Shown: positions 9,401-18,576, counted from the first letter of the stretch. The stretch: 37,097 nucleotides of DNA from an uncultured Alphaproteobacteria bacterium (GCA_903869725.1 CAIQAD010000018.1:1-37097); one strand, 5' to 3'. A program made the numbers and translations. The notes: generated by a model not told the origin, from the sequence alone.

Positions 9401-10039
9401 ATGTTTAAAATAAATAACAAAAAATTAACACAGAGCTCTAAACTTTGGATTAACCGTCAAACGACAGATTTCTATGTTAAAGAAGCAAAAAAATTAGGCT
9501 ACAGATCTCGTTCTGCTTTTAAATTGTTAGAAATTAATAATAAATGTAAATTTTTAAAGAATAAAACAAATATTATTGATTTAGGATCGTCGCCTGGAGG
9601 ATGGTCACAAGTAATTTCAAAAGTTAATAAAGATGGAAAAAATTTTTCTATTGATTTGCTTGAGATGAAAAGCATTATAAATATTAATTTTTTAAAAGGT
9701 GATTTTTATAATGAAAATATAAAAAGAAATATTTTTGATTTTTTTAATAAAAATAAAGTTAATGTTATTCTGTCAGATATGGCAGTTAATACCTCTGGCA
9801 ATAAAGACCTTGATGCAATTAAAACTAATAATTTAGCTTTGGAAGTAATTGAGTGGTCAGTAAACTTTTTTGATACTAAATGTTTTTTATTGATTAAATA
9901 TTTTTCTGGCAAAGATGAAAATCTGTTAATTAATAGCGCTAAAAAGAATTTTGTAAAAATTGAGCGAATTAAACCTAATTCAAGTAGAAAAGAGTCTAGG
10001 GAAATCTATTTATTATGCCGAGACTTAAAAAATGTTTGA
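9401..10039 (+). CDS. rlmE: 23S rRNA (uridine-2'-O)-methyltransferase RlmE (FtsJ/RrmJ)
   Basis: 212 residues, standard length. It methylates U2552 in the A-loop of 23S rRNA, using S-adenosylmethionine. The N-terminal YRSRSAFKLLEI and the SAM-binding DLGSSPGGWSQV (residues 60-71) are diagnostic. The catalytic K-D-K-E tetrad is intact: Lys41, Asp126 (in ILSDMAVN), Lys166 (in LIKYFSG), Glu201 (in REIYLL). It precedes guaB by about 30 bases, and a TATAAT between them suggests guaB has its own promoter. The basic N-terminal stretch probably binds RNA. Confidence 0.95.
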   Translation: MFKINNKKLTQSSKLWINRQTTDFYVKEAKKLGYRSRSAFKLLEINNKCKFLKNKTNIIDLGSSPGGWSQVISKVNKDGKNFSIDLLEMKSIININFLKGDFYNENIKRNIFDFFNKNKVNVILSDMAVNTSGNKDLDAIKTNNLALEVIEWSVNFFDTKCFLLIKYFSGKDENLLINSAKKNFVKIERIKPNSSRKESREIYLLCRDLKNV

Positions 10040-10053
10040 CTATGATTGTTTTA

Positions 10054-10059
10054 TATAAT
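10054..10059 (+). promoter_or_regulatory. Candidate guaB -10 element
   Basis: TATAAT lies 10 bases before the guaB ATG at 10070. A transcript starting about 7 bases after it would begin almost at the start codon. A TTGACT at 10036-10041 is only 12 bp away, too close for a normal -35. If real, this is a near-leaderless promoter of the guaB-der run. Confidence 0.35.
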
Positions 10060-10069
10060 AAATTTATAC

Positions 10070-11524
10070 ATGGAAATTCATGAAGCTTTAACGTTCGACG
10101 ACGTATTATTAGAACCTAAACATTCAGCTGTCCTCCCAAAAGATACAGATCTATCTACTAGTCTAACTTCCACTTTAGGCTTAAAAATACCAATTATTGC
10201 ATCTGCAATGGATACTGTTTCTGAGTATCATCTTGCTATAGCAATGGCTCAGTCTGGTGGAATAGCTTGTATTCACAAAAATATGTCGATAGTTGAGCAA
10301 GTTAATCAAATCAAATTAGTTAAAAGGTTTGAGTCAGGAATGGTAGCTGATCCAATAACAATTGGTCCCGAAGCTACTTTGTTAGAAGCTACTGATTTAA
10401 TGAAAAATCATAAGATTTCAGGAATCCTTGTAGTTGATAAAAATCATAAACTAGTTGGTATTTTAACTAATAGAGACGTTCGTTTTGTTAATGACAAGAA
10501 AGTTAAAGTCAAAGACGTTATGACAAAATCTTTAATAACAGCAAAATCTGGAATTTCGCTCAATGAGGCTAAGAATATTTTATCTAAAAATAAAATTGAA
10601 AAATTAATATTAGTAGACAGCAATTATAGATGCAAAGGTTTAATTACAGTTAAAGATATACAGAAGTCCCAGTTGTATCCTGATGCTGCAAAAGACAAGA
10701 AGGACTCTTTATTAGTTGCTGCGGCAGTTGGAGTTGGTGAAGAAGGTCTTAAAAGAGCGCTACAATTAGCAGAATCTGGTGCAGATACTATTATTTTGGA
10801 TACAGCTCATGGTCATTCAGAGTCAGTGCTTAAAACATTAAGTAAAATAAAAAAAAGCACAAAAGTTCCTATTATAGCTGGAAATATTGCTACGGTCGAA
10901 GGAGCTAAAGCGCTGATTGATAATGGAGCTGACGCAGTAAAAGTTGGTATTGGACCAGGCTCAATCTGCACTACTAGGGTAATAGCAGGCGTAGGCGTTC
11001 CACAATTTTCAGCAATTTATAATATTGCAAAATCAATAAAAAATAAAAAAACTAAAATAATTGCTGATGGAGGAATAAGATATTCGGGGGATATTGCTAA
11101 AGCTATAGGAGCCGGAGCGGATGCTGTTATGATTGGTTCATTGTTTGCAGGCACAGAAGAAAGTCCAGGAGAAGTTTTTTATTACCAAGGAAGAAGTTAC
11201 AAAGCATATAGAGGAATGGGATCAATAGGAGCTATGGCAAGAGGTTCTGCTGATAGATATTTTCAGGCAGAAATAAAAGACTCCTTAAAATTAGTCCCAG
11301 AGGGTATAGAGGGTCGCGTACCTTACAAGGGTCCTGTTAGAAATGTAATCCATCAACTTACAGGAGGATTAAGAGCTTCTATGGGTTATGTAGGAGCAAA
11401 AAATATATCCGAGTTAAAGAAAAAGGCTAAATTCATAAGAATTACAAATTCAGGACTGAAAGAGGGCCATGTTCATGATATTCAAATCACTAAGCAATCA
11501 CCTAATTATCCATTTGAAAATTAA
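10070..11524 (+). CDS. guaB: Inosine-5'-monophosphate dehydrogenase
   Basis: 484 residues from the ATG at 10070. It oxidises IMP to XMP with NAD, the committed step to GMP. I chose this start because [19 protein letters not shown] is the canonical N-terminus; the frame extends eight codons further to a TTG at 10046, but that would bring a candidate -10 inside the coding sequence. A CBS-domain pair spans about residues 90-200 ([20 protein letters not shown] and a second copy). The catalytic loop GPGSICTTR places the nucleophile at Cys300. The flap and IMP-binding segments ([23 protein letters not shown]) are present. guaA follows two genes later in the same run. Confidence 0.97.
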   Translation: MEIHEALTFDDVLLEPKHSAVLPKDTDLSTSLTSTLGLKIPIIASAMDTVSEYHLAIAMAQSGGIACIHKNMSIVEQVNQIKLVKRFESGMVADPITIGPEATLLEATDLMKNHKISGILVVDKNHKLVGILTNRDVRFVNDKKVKVKDVMTKSLITAKSGISLNEAKNILSKNKIEKLILVDSNYRCKGLITVKDIQKSQLYPDAAKDKKDSLLVAAAVGVGEEGLKRALQLAESGADTIILDTAHGHSESVLKTLSKIKKSTKVPIIAGNIATVEGAKALIDNGADAVKVGIGPGSICTTRVIAGVGVPQFSAIYNIAKSIKNKKTKIIADGGIRYSGDIAKAIGAGADAVMIGSLFAGTEESPGEVFYYQGRSYKAYRGMGSIGAMARGSADRYFQAEIKDSLKLVPEGIEGRVPYKGPVRNVIHQLTGGLRASMGYVGAKNISELKKKAKFIRITNSGLKEGHVHDIQITKQSPNYPFEN

Positions 11525-11526
11525 TA

Positions 11527-11946
11527 ATGAATAAATTTATATTTGTATTTATTATTTTAATTTTAAATATTGTTGAAGCAAAAGCGGATGAAGATTATTT
11601 CAATAAAGCTTTAAATCTGTTTAATAAAAATAATTATTTAGAGGCAAAATATTATTTTGAAAAGAGTATTGCCTTTAACCCTAAAGATGAAAAATCATAT
11701 TTATATTTAGCTAAAATTTCAAAAATTAATAAAGATCAAGTGGGTGAAGATAATTTTCTAAATACAGTTTTATTTTTAAATCCAAAAAATGAAGAAGCTT
11801 TGTATTCTAGAATTCTACTTAATATTAATGAAGCAGACTTTAAAAAAGCGCAAGATCAAATTTTAGTATTTTCTAAGATATGTAAAAAATTGTGTTCAAA
11901 GCAGAACGATTTATCGAAATTAATTATTGTCGATAATAAGAAATAA
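11527..11946 (+). CDS. Small secreted TPR-repeat protein between guaB and guaA
   Basis: 139 residues. A signal peptide is likely (hydrophobic residues 4-16, possible cleavage after AKA near residue 20). At least two tetratricopeptide-like helix pairs follow, with the consensus ALNLFNKNNYLEAKYYFEKS, AFNPKDEKSYLYLAKI and LFLNPKNEEALYSRILL. Two cysteines sit together near the C-terminus (KICKKLC). It should be a periplasmic protein-interaction module; I do not recognise a named family. It starts 2 nt after guaB and overlaps guaA by one base (TAATG), so it is translated within the purine run although nothing in it suggests a role in purine synthesis. The gene later in the same run, bamB, suggests an envelope role, but that is speculation. 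Confidence 0.75.
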   Translation: MNKFIFVFIILILNIVEAKADEDYFNKALNLFNKNNYLEAKYYFEKSIAFNPKDEKSYLYLAKISKINKDQVGEDNFLNTVLFLNPKNEEALYSRILLNINEADFKKAQDQILVFSKICKKLCSKQNDLSKLIIVDNKK

Positions 11947-13505
11947 TGGAGAATATTTCATCAATAGATAAAATAATTATAATAGATTTTGGCTCGCAAA
12001 CAACTCAGTTAATAGCGAGAAGAATAAGAGAGTTAGGAGTTTATTGCGAAATTATAAGTTGCTTTAAATCTAATGAAATAAATTATCATCACAGTTTAAA
12101 AGGAATAATATTATCAGGAGGTCCTTTATCAATTACAAAAAATAAATATGTAGGTGTTGCAAAAAAAATATTTGATTTTAACATACCTGTATTAGGAATT
12201 TGTTATGGACACCAATTAATAGCAAGATTTTTTGGAGGAATAGTCAAAAACCAAAAAAAAAGTGAGTTTGGAAAATCTTACATTTACAAGAGTAATGCCT
12301 CTAATTTAACAAAAAATTTTTTCATTGCAAAAAATCATCAAGTTTGGATGAGTCATACTGATGTAGTCAAAAAATTGCCCTCTGGCTTTAGAGAAATAGG
12401 ATTAACAGATCAATATAAGTATTCAATTATTGAAAATAGAATAAAAAAAATCTACGGTGTTCAATTTCATCCTGAAGTTATTCATACTCAGAATGGAAAA
12501 GTTTTATTTAAAAATTTTATTTTTGATATTTGTAAATGTAAAAAAAATTGGCGTTCTAAAAAAAAAATTAGTTATTTAATTAATAAAATTAAAAATGAAG
12601 TTAAAAATGAGAATGTACTTTGTGCATTGTCAGGAGGAGTCGACAGCAGTGTATTGGCAGCTTTATTACATAAAGCTATTGGAAAACAATTATTTTGTTT
12701 TTTTATTAATACCGGAGTTTTAAGAAAAGACGAAGCCAGTGAAGTTATAAAGTTGGTTAAAAAAAATTATAAAATTAAATTATATTATGTAGATGCATCA
12801 AATGATTTCTTAAATGCTTTAAGAAATGTATCTGATCCAGAGACAAAAAGAAAAATTATAGGAAAAGTTTTTATCAAAATTTTTGAAAGAGAAGCAAAAA
12901 AATTTAAAAATATAAAATATTTAGCACAAGGAACTTTATATCCTGATGTTATAGAGAGCCAAACACATTATGGCGGACCTTCTTCTGTTATTAAATCACA
13001 TCATAATGTTGGTGGGTTGCCTAAAAATATGAAATTTAAATTAATAGAACCATTTAGAGAATTATTTAAGGATGAAGTTAGAAAAATAGGAACCGTTTTA
13101 AAGTTGCCTGATGAAGTTTTGTTTAGACACCCATTTCCTGGTCCAGGCTTAGCCATTCGAATTCCTGGAGTAATTACCAAAGAAAAAATTAAAATTTTGC
13201 AAGAAGCTGATAATATTTTTATTAGTGAATTAAAAATAAGAAATTTATATAAAAAAATATGGCAAGCATTCACAGTGTTATTGCCTGTAAAAACTGTTGG
13301 TGTTATGGGTGATTTTAAAACTTATGAATTTGTTTGCGCTTTAAGAGCTGTAACTTCTTTAGATGGTATGACTGCTGATTTCTATCAATTTAAAAATAGT
13401 GATCTTGGAGAAATATCTAATAAAATCGTTAACTCTGTAAAAGGTATTAATAGGGTAGTTTATGATATTACTTCAAAACCACCTGCTACTATAGAGTGGG
13501 AATAA
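11946..13505 (+). CDS. guaA: GMP synthase (glutamine-hydrolysing)
   Basis: 519 residues. It aminates XMP to GMP using glutamine and ATP. The N-terminal class I glutamine amidotransferase domain has the nucleophile elbow GICYGHQLIA (Cys86) and the QFHPEV histidine/glutamate motif. The synthetase domain has the PP-loop ALSGGVDSSV, and the C-terminal dimerisation domain includes RHPFPGPGLAIR and a terminal SKPPATIEWE. Both ends are coupled by TAATG overlaps, to the small TPR gene upstream and panB downstream. Together with guaB it provides the full IMP-to-GMP branch in one run. Confidence 0.98.
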   Translation: MENISSIDKIIIIDFGSQTTQLIARRIRELGVYCEIISCFKSNEINYHHSLKGIILSGGPLSITKNKYVGVAKKIFDFNIPVLGICYGHQLIARFFGGIVKNQKKSEFGKSYIYKSNASNLTKNFFIAKNHQVWMSHTDVVKKLPSGFREIGLTDQYKYSIIENRIKKIYGVQFHPEVIHTQNGKVLFKNFIFDICKCKKNWRSKKKISYLINKIKNEVKNENVLCALSGGVDSSVLAALLHKAIGKQLFCFFINTGVLRKDEASEVIKLVKKNYKIKLYYVDASNDFLNALRNVSDPETKRKIIGKVFIKIFEREAKKFKNIKYLAQGTLYPDVIESQTHYGGPSSVIKSHHNVGGLPKNMKFKLIEPFRELFKDEVRKIGTVLKLPDEVLFRHPFPGPGLAIRIPGVITKEKIKILQEADNIFISELKIRNLYKKIWQAFTVLLPVKTVGVMGDFKTYEFVCALRAVTSLDGMTADFYQFKNSDLGEISNKIVNSVKGINRVVYDITSKPPATIEWE

Positions 13506-14299
13506 TGATTAAAAAAAAATTAAATATTAGTGATATTAAAAATAAAAAATTCAAAAATCCATTAATTGTTCTTACAGCTTATACGGCACCATTAGCTGAA
13601 ATTTTGGACAAGTATTGCGATATAATTTTAGTTGGAGATTCAGTTGGAATGGTTTTGCATGGCATGAAAAACACAAGCAATGTTACGTTAGATATGATGA
13701 TCATGCATGCTAAAGCAGTTAAAAGCAGAGTTAAAAATACTATAGTCGTTGTTGATATGCCAATTAATACTTATGAAAATAATCAATCAAAAGCTTTAAG
13801 CAATGCAAAAAAAATTATGAGAGAAACGAATTGTGATGCAGTTAAAGTTGAAGGTGGTCTTAAAATTTATAAGACAGTTGAAATGCTAGTTAAAAATAAA
13901 ATTCCCGTGATGGGCCATATAGGTTTATTGCCTCAGAGTGTGAAAAAAGAATCTGATTATAGAGCTAAAGGTAGAGATTTAGAAAATTATAATAATATAA
14001 TAAGAGATGCTATTGCTTTACAAGAGGCAGGAGTTTTTTCTGTTGTAATAGAGTGTGTAATTAAAGAATTAGCAGATAAAATTAATAGAATAATTAACAT
14101 ACCAACTATCGGTATAGGGGCATCAGATACATGCGATGGACAAGTTTTAGTTACAGCAGATATTTTGGGAATTACTAAAAAAGTACCTAAATTCGTAAAA
14201 GTATATGATCAATTAAATACTAGAATTGAAAACAATATAAAAAAATATGTTAGAGATTTAAAATTAAAAAAGTTTCCATCTAAAAATAACTATTATTAA
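13505..14299 (+). CDS. panB: 3-methyl-2-oxobutanoate hydroxymethyltransferase
   Basis: 264 residues from the ATG at 13505, which overlaps the guaA stop as TAATG; the frame opens at a GTG three codons earlier, which I consider less likely. PanB transfers a hydroxymethyl group from 5,10-methylene-tetrahydrofolate to 2-ketoisovalerate, giving ketopantoate for pantothenate and CoA synthesis. Recognised by LTAYTAPLAEILD near the N-terminus, the metal-binding ILVGDSVGMVLHG, the CDAVKVEGG strand, and the GHIGLLPQSV segment. No panC lies alongside. The position in a purine/envelope run looks incidental. Confidence 0.95.
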   Translation: MIKKKLNISDIKNKKFKNPLIVLTAYTAPLAEILDKYCDIILVGDSVGMVLHGMKNTSNVTLDMMIMHAKAVKSRVKNTIVVVDMPINTYENNQSKALSNAKKIMRETNCDAVKVEGGLKIYKTVEMLVKNKIPVMGHIGLLPQSVKKESDYRAKGRDLENYNNIIRDAIALQEAGVFSVVIECVIKELADKINRIINIPTIGIGASDTCDGQVLVTADILGITKKVPKFVKVYDQLNTRIENNIKKYVRDLKLKKFPSKNNYY

Positions 14300-14303
14300 T
14301 AAA

Positions 14304-14939
14304 ATGAACGAAATTTTTGAAGAAACAAATAAAGAATTTGAAAGCGAACAATTAAAAAAAATATTTTCAAAATATAAAAAAATAATTATTAGTTTAGTAA
14401 TTGGGTTATTAGGAATAATTATAGTAATAATTTCTAACAAAGTTATCTTTGAAAATAATGCTAAAAAAGATACAGCTGAGTATGTTTTGATAGAAAATTT
14501 AATAAGACAAAAAAAATTCGATGAAGCTAAATTAAAACTTGAGTTATTAAAGAATTCTAAAATTAGTATCTACAGAGTTTTAGCAACTAATCAATTATTA
14601 GAACTTTCTAAAAATAACACTAAAGAGCAGATCCTTATTTTAGATAAAGCTATTAAAGATGATAGGATCGATAAAAATTATAGAGATTTATTTAGAATTA
14701 AAAAAGCCATTCTTATTTTTGATTATTCGAAAGAAAATGAAATTTTTAACTTATTAAATCCAAGTGATTTTAAAAACTCTCCATGGAGAATAATGTCACT
14801 AGAGATATTGGCTGATTTTTATATTAGTCAAAAAGAGGAGAAGAAAGCCAAGGATCTTTACCAAGAAGCGTTAAATGTTAAAAATATTCCTGAAATTTTT
14901 AAAAAATCAATTCAAAATAAAATTAATCACATAAATTAA
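14304..14939 (+). CDS. YfgM-like membrane-anchored TPR protein
   Basis: 211 residues. A short cytoplasmic N-terminus (about 26 residues) is followed by one transmembrane helix (about 27-44), then a helical soluble domain of TPR-like pairs such as RQKKFDEAKLKLELLKNSK and a C-terminal YISQKEEKKAKDLYQEAL. This is the layout of YfgM, the SecYEG-associated protein with a periplasmic TPR domain. The identification depends strongly on context: in many proteobacteria yfgM directly precedes bamB and der, exactly as here. Gap to bamB is one base. Sequence similarity alone would only support 'membrane-anchored TPR protein'. Confidence 0.75.
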   Translation: MNEIFEETNKEFESEQLKKIFSKYKKIIISLVIGLLGIIIVIISNKVIFENNAKKDTAEYVLIENLIRQKKFDEAKLKLELLKNSKISIYRVLATNQLLELSKNNTKEQILILDKAIKDDRIDKNYRDLFRIKKAILIFDYSKENEIFNLLNPSDFKNSPWRIMSLEILADFYISQKEEKKAKDLYQEALNVKNIPEIFKKSIQNKINHIN

Positions 14940-14940
14940 A

Positions 14941-16275
14941 ATGAAATTTTTTTTAATTCTTTTGTTATTTTTTGTACTGGCATGTTCGTCTAATAAAGAA
15001 GTAGTTGATTTAGACCTTTTTAGAAAAGGTGAAAAAATTAATGTAAATAACATTGATAATATTTTTAACAAAGAAATTGAAGCAAAAAATACATTGCAAC
15101 TTTCTATACCTCAAATAAATAAATCTTCAGATTATGAATTTTGTCGATCCAACAACTTATGTCCCCATTTTGTTTATGAAGGTTTATTTACGGACGTAAA
15201 TGAAAAAAGCATTGGAAGCTATATTAATAAAAATAATAAAAACGGATCAATAGTAGCATCTAACAATAGTATTTTTTTTAGCGATGAAAAGGGAAATATT
15301 TATAACTATGATTATGTAAATAATAAAATTATTTGGGAAATTAAAATTTACGATAGTACATATAATAGTATACCAAAAAATATTTCATTACTTGTAAATA
15401 ACAATTACTTATTTGCATCAGATAATCTTGGCTATATTTATTCTATTGATGTAAAAAATGGTAAAGTAGTATGGCAATCTAATTATGGCGTTTCTTTTTC
15501 GTCAAATTTAAATCTTTATAAAGATATTTTGTATGTAACAAATCAGAATGGACGATTGTATTCTTTTAATTCAGTTGACGGTCAAAAGTTAATAAGTTTT
15601 GAGACTTTATCAGGAATTATAAATGCCAAAAAAGATAATATTTCAATATTTAATAATGTATTAGTTTTTTCAAATGATGTAGGCAATGTAACAGCTTTAG
15701 ATTTAGATAAAAAAAAAGTTCTGTGGTCTAAAAATATTATTTTACAAAATTATTTAAATGCAAACAAAGTCTTTAGCATTTCAAACATTCTTATTGATAA
15801 TAGCAATGTTTATGTATCCTCAAATCTTGGGGATCTTTATTGCGTTCAAATTGATACAGGAATAGTCAAATGGTCATACCATTTTTTATCGAGTCAAAAT
15901 CATATAGTTAACGAAACTTACTTATTTGTTTTAACTGATAATGGATATGTAGTTGCATTCGATAAAAATAAAGGAAATATTCTTTGGTCTACCAATATTA
16001 ATAAAACACCTTCAAATATTGAAGTTTCAAAAAGTTTTTTTAGCATATCTGATGATAAGAAAGATATTAACGAAATTAACTTTTATGGTTTAATTCTTGG
16101 ATCAAATAATCTTTATTTAACTTCTTCTGACGGATTCTTATATAAGATTTCAGCAACAGAGGGCAAACTCATTTTAAAAAAGAAAATAAACGATCAGTTA
16201 ACGAGAGCTCCTATCATTATTGATAATAAATTAATTATAATTAACAATTCTGCTTCTTTGATATTGATTAATTAA
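14941..16275 (+). CDS. bamB: Outer membrane protein assembly factor BamB (lipoprotein)
   Basis: 444 residues. A lipoprotein signal peptide with lipobox VLAC puts the lipidated cysteine at position 15. The remainder is a PQQ-type eight-bladed propeller, seen as repeated blades of the form ...GKVVWQSNYG, KKKVLWSKNI, TGIVKWSYHF, KGNILWSTNI with intervening 'SxxGxLYS.D' strands. BamB is an outer-membrane-anchored periplasmic subunit of the BAM complex, which folds beta-barrel proteins such as TolC and LptD (both in this window). Flanked by the YfgM-like gene and der, the conserved neighbourhood. It overlaps der by one base (TAATG). Confidence 0.92.
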   Translation: MKFFLILLLFFVLACSSNKEVVDLDLFRKGEKINVNNIDNIFNKEIEAKNTLQLSIPQINKSSDYEFCRSNNLCPHFVYEGLFTDVNEKSIGSYINKNNKNGSIVASNNSIFFSDEKGNIYNYDYVNNKIIWEIKIYDSTYNSIPKNISLLVNNNYLFASDNLGYIYSIDVKNGKVVWQSNYGVSFSSNLNLYKDILYVTNQNGRLYSFNSVDGQKLISFETLSGIINAKKDNISIFNNVLVFSNDVGNVTALDLDKKKVLWSKNIILQNYLNANKVFSISNILIDNSNVYVSSNLGDLYCVQIDTGIVKWSYHFLSSQNHIVNETYLFVLTDNGYVVAFDKNKGNILWSTNINKTPSNIEVSKSFFSISDDKKDINEINFYGLILGSNNLYLTSSDGFLYKISATEGKLILKKKINDQLTRAPIIIDNKLIIINNSASLILIN

Positions 16276-17120
16276 TGGACATTCCCTTAATTAAAAAAGT
16301 AATTACAGTTGCTATTGTCGGCAAGCCAAACGTTGGAAAATCAACCTTTTTTAATAAAGTTGCAAAGAAAGAAATATCGCCGATAAGTGAAATACCAGGA
16401 ACTACAAAAGATATATTTATAGAAGAAATTACTTTTAAAAATAGAAAATTCAGAGTTATTGATTCTGGCGGTTTAAAAAGAAAAGCTAAATCCAAATCTG
16501 ATGATCAGCAATATATTACAAAAGAGAGTTTAAAAGCTATAGAGCTTTCAGATATTGTTTTTTTTATGATCGAGGCGGATAAAGATTTTACTAAGACTGA
16601 TAAACAAATCTGCAGATTAGTTTTAGACAAAGGTAAAGGTTTAATTTTTATAGTTAATAAAATTGATTTAGTAGATGAATTAAAAAAAATTAAAGATGAG
16701 TATGTTTATAATATCAAAAATTTATTTTCTGATGCAATATTAGATAAACCGTATTCAATTTGTGCTTTAAATTTAGATTTTCCTAGCAATATATTTAGCG
16801 CTGCTATTTCAATTTATAAAAATTTAAAGAATCATTATGATAATAAAATTTTGAATTCGACTTTAAAAAGTATCGTAGAGCAAAATAAAATACCAATTTA
16901 TTCACGATTTAGACCAAAAATAAAATACATTAAGCAAGTGAGTTCGCGACCAATAATTTTTAAAATTTTTGGTAATCAGGTTAATAAAATTTCTCTAGAT
17001 TATCAGAAATATATATTAAAGAATTTGTGCAAAAAATTAAATATAAGAGGTTTTAAAATATTTTTAAAATTTATAAGTTCTGAAAATCCATTTCAAAGTA
17101 AAAATAAAAAGAAATATTAA
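16275..17120 (+). CDS. der: Single-GTPase-domain form of ribosome-assembly GTPase Der/EngA
   Basis: 281 residues, whereas Der is usually about 440-490 with two GTPase domains in tandem and a KH-like domain. Here one GTPase domain is present: G1 GKPNVGKS (16-23), G2 PGTT (41-44), G3 DSGG (63-66), G4 NKID (128-131), G5 near SICAL. A C-terminal KH-like domain follows at about 205-270 (IIFKIFGNQVNKISLDYQKY). The post-G3 KRKAK segment, LKAIE.SD and the direct join to KH resemble the second domain (GD2), while the GG of G3 recalls GD1. I see no frameshift: upstream sequence codes for BamB, with a TAATG junction. The bamB-der order supports the Der identity over another TrmE-Era-like GTPase. Der acts in late 50S assembly; how one domain would suffice is unknown. 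Confidence 0.85.
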   Translation: MDIPLIKKVITVAIVGKPNVGKSTFFNKVAKKEISPISEIPGTTKDIFIEEITFKNRKFRVIDSGGLKRKAKSKSDDQQYITKESLKAIELSDIVFFMIEADKDFTKTDKQICRLVLDKGKGLIFIVNKIDLVDELKKIKDEYVYNIKNLFSDAILDKPYSICALNLDFPSNIFSAAISIYKNLKNHYDNKILNSTLKSIVEQNKIPIYSRFRPKIKYIKQVSSRPIIFKIFGNQVNKISLDYQKYILKNLCKKLNIRGFKIFLKFISSENPFQSKNKKKY

Positions 17121-18572
17121 TTATCTAATATTGCTTAGTAATGAAAGCTGGTTATCTTTCATGTTTCTATTTGTTTGGTCCAATGGAACTATAGGATAAT
17201 CCCCTGTAAAATAATGGTCGGTGAATTCTGGGCTTAAGTTATTTCTATTTTTATAACCCATTGCTCTATAAATTCCATCAATTGACAAAAATTTAAGTGT
17301 TTTTACGCCAATAAATTTAGTCATTTCATCTAAGTTCATATTTGAGGCTAATAGTTGATCTTTATCAGGCGTGTCTATGCCATAAAAATCTGGATAAACG
17401 ATCGGTGGCGATGAAACTCTCATATGAACTTCTTTTGCTCCAGCATCGTACATCATTTGAACAATTTTTTTAGATGTTGTTCCTCTAACAATAGAGTCGT
17501 CAACAAGTATAATTTTTTTATTTTTAATTATAGAAATATTTGGATTGTGTTTTAGTTTAACACCAAGTTGCCTAATTTGTTGAGTTGGTTCGATAAAAGT
17601 TCTACCCACATAATGATTTCTAATAAGTCCTAATTCAAAAGGAATTTTGGATTCCCTAGAGTAACCTATTGCGGCTGGAATTCCAGAGTCAGGAACTGGT
17701 GAAACAAGGTCTGCTTCTACGTGAGATTCTTTTGCCAACTGTTCTCCAAAATTTTTTCTAAATTCATATACGCTCTTATTAGACATGATGCTGTCAGGGC
17801 GAGCAAAATAAATATATTCAAAAATACAAGGACGAGCTTTTATTTTTGAAAAAGGTTTAATACTTTCGATTCCAGAATCGGTAATTACTACAATTTCGCC
17901 GTTTTCTATGTCTCTAATGTAAGTTGCGCCTATAATATCTAACGCACATGTTTCTGAAGCTAAAATATAAGAGTTTTTTAATTTACCTAAAACTAAAGGT
18001 CTAATTCCATAAGGATCTCTCACTCCAATTAATTTTTTGTTAGTTAAAATTACAAGCGCATACCCACCTTGTATTTGAAATAGCGAATCTATTACTTTGT
18101 CTATAGTCTTAGATCTTTTTGATCTTGCTATTAATTGAACAATAGTTTCTGTATCAGAAGTTGTTTGAAATATAGCTCCGTCTTTAATCATCTTTTCTCT
18201 TAATGTTATCGAATTAGTAAGATTTCCATTATGAGCTATACTAATTCCACCGGTATAAAGGTCAGCAAAAAAAGGTTGAATATTTCTAAATACAGGAGCA
18301 CCTGTTGTTGAATATCTATTGTGACCAATTGCAAAATTACCCGGTAATTTTTGAAGCGTATTTTCTTTTGTAAAATTATCTCCTACAAGACCTAATCTTC
18401 TTTCTGAATAATAATTTTTTCCATCATAAGAAACGATTCCACAGGACTCTTGACCTCTATGTTGTAACGCATGCAGTCCTAAAGCAGTTAAAGCTGAAGC
18501 ATCTATATGATTAAAAACTCCAAATACTCCACATTCTTCTTTAAGTTTATCTTGAGCTATATCTAATTGCAT
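17121..18572 (-). CDS. purF: Amidophosphoribosyltransferase
   Basis: 483 residues. It catalyses the first committed step of purine synthesis, PRPP plus glutamine to phosphoribosylamine. A 13-residue propeptide precedes the catalytic Cys14 (KEECGVFGVF), so it should mature by self-cleavage like the B. subtilis enzyme. The PRPP-binding loop is KKIILVDDSIVRGTT. Of the four cysteines that bind a 4Fe-4S cluster in the B. subtilis type, only the one before EYIYFARPDS appears kept; the others are replaced (for example PDFYGID), so no cluster is expected. The C-terminus FTDHYFTGDYP is as I recall for alphaproteobacteria. It lies 4 nt after cvpA. Its stop abuts the der stop with no base between. Confidence 0.97.
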   Translation of the reverse strand: MQLDIAQDKLKEECGVFGVFNHIDASALTALGLHALQHRGQESCGIVSYDGKNYYSERRLGLVGDNFTKENTLQKLPGNFAIGHNRYSTTGAPVFRNIQPFFADLYTGGISIAHNGNLTNSITLREKMIKDGAIFQTTSDTETIVQLIARSKRSKTIDKVIDSLFQIQGGYALVILTNKKLIGVRDPYGIRPLVLGKLKNSYILASETCALDIIGATYIRDIENGEIVVITDSGIESIKPFSKIKARPCIFEYIYFARPDSIMSNKSVYEFRKNFGEQLAKESHVEADLVSPVPDSGIPAAIGYSRESKIPFELGLIRNHYVGRTFIEPTQQIRQLGVKLKHNPNISIIKNKKIILVDDSIVRGTTSKKIVQMMYDAGAKEVHMRVSSPPIVYPDFYGIDTPDKDQLLASNMNLDEMTKFIGVKTLKFLSIDGIYRAMGYKNRNNLSPEFTDHYFTGDYPIVPLDQTNRNMKDNQLSLLSNIR

Positions 18573-18576
18573 AAAT

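Noticed and set aside
10046-10069. TTG start that lengthens guaB by eight codons
   Set aside because: The ATG at 10070 gives the canonical GuaB N-terminus, and the extension would overlap the TATAAT element.
13001-13273. 90-codon minus-strand open frame inside guaA
   Set aside because: Fully within a certain gene, no ribosome binding site or family features.
13496-13504. GTG start three codons upstream for panB
   Set aside because: The ATG at 13505 makes the same TAATG coupling that is seen at guaA and der.
16275-17120. Frameshifted or split der
   Set aside because: Upstream frames code for BamB up to the TAATG junction, and no GD1-like motif (GRPNVGKS-type) is visible in any frame nearby.
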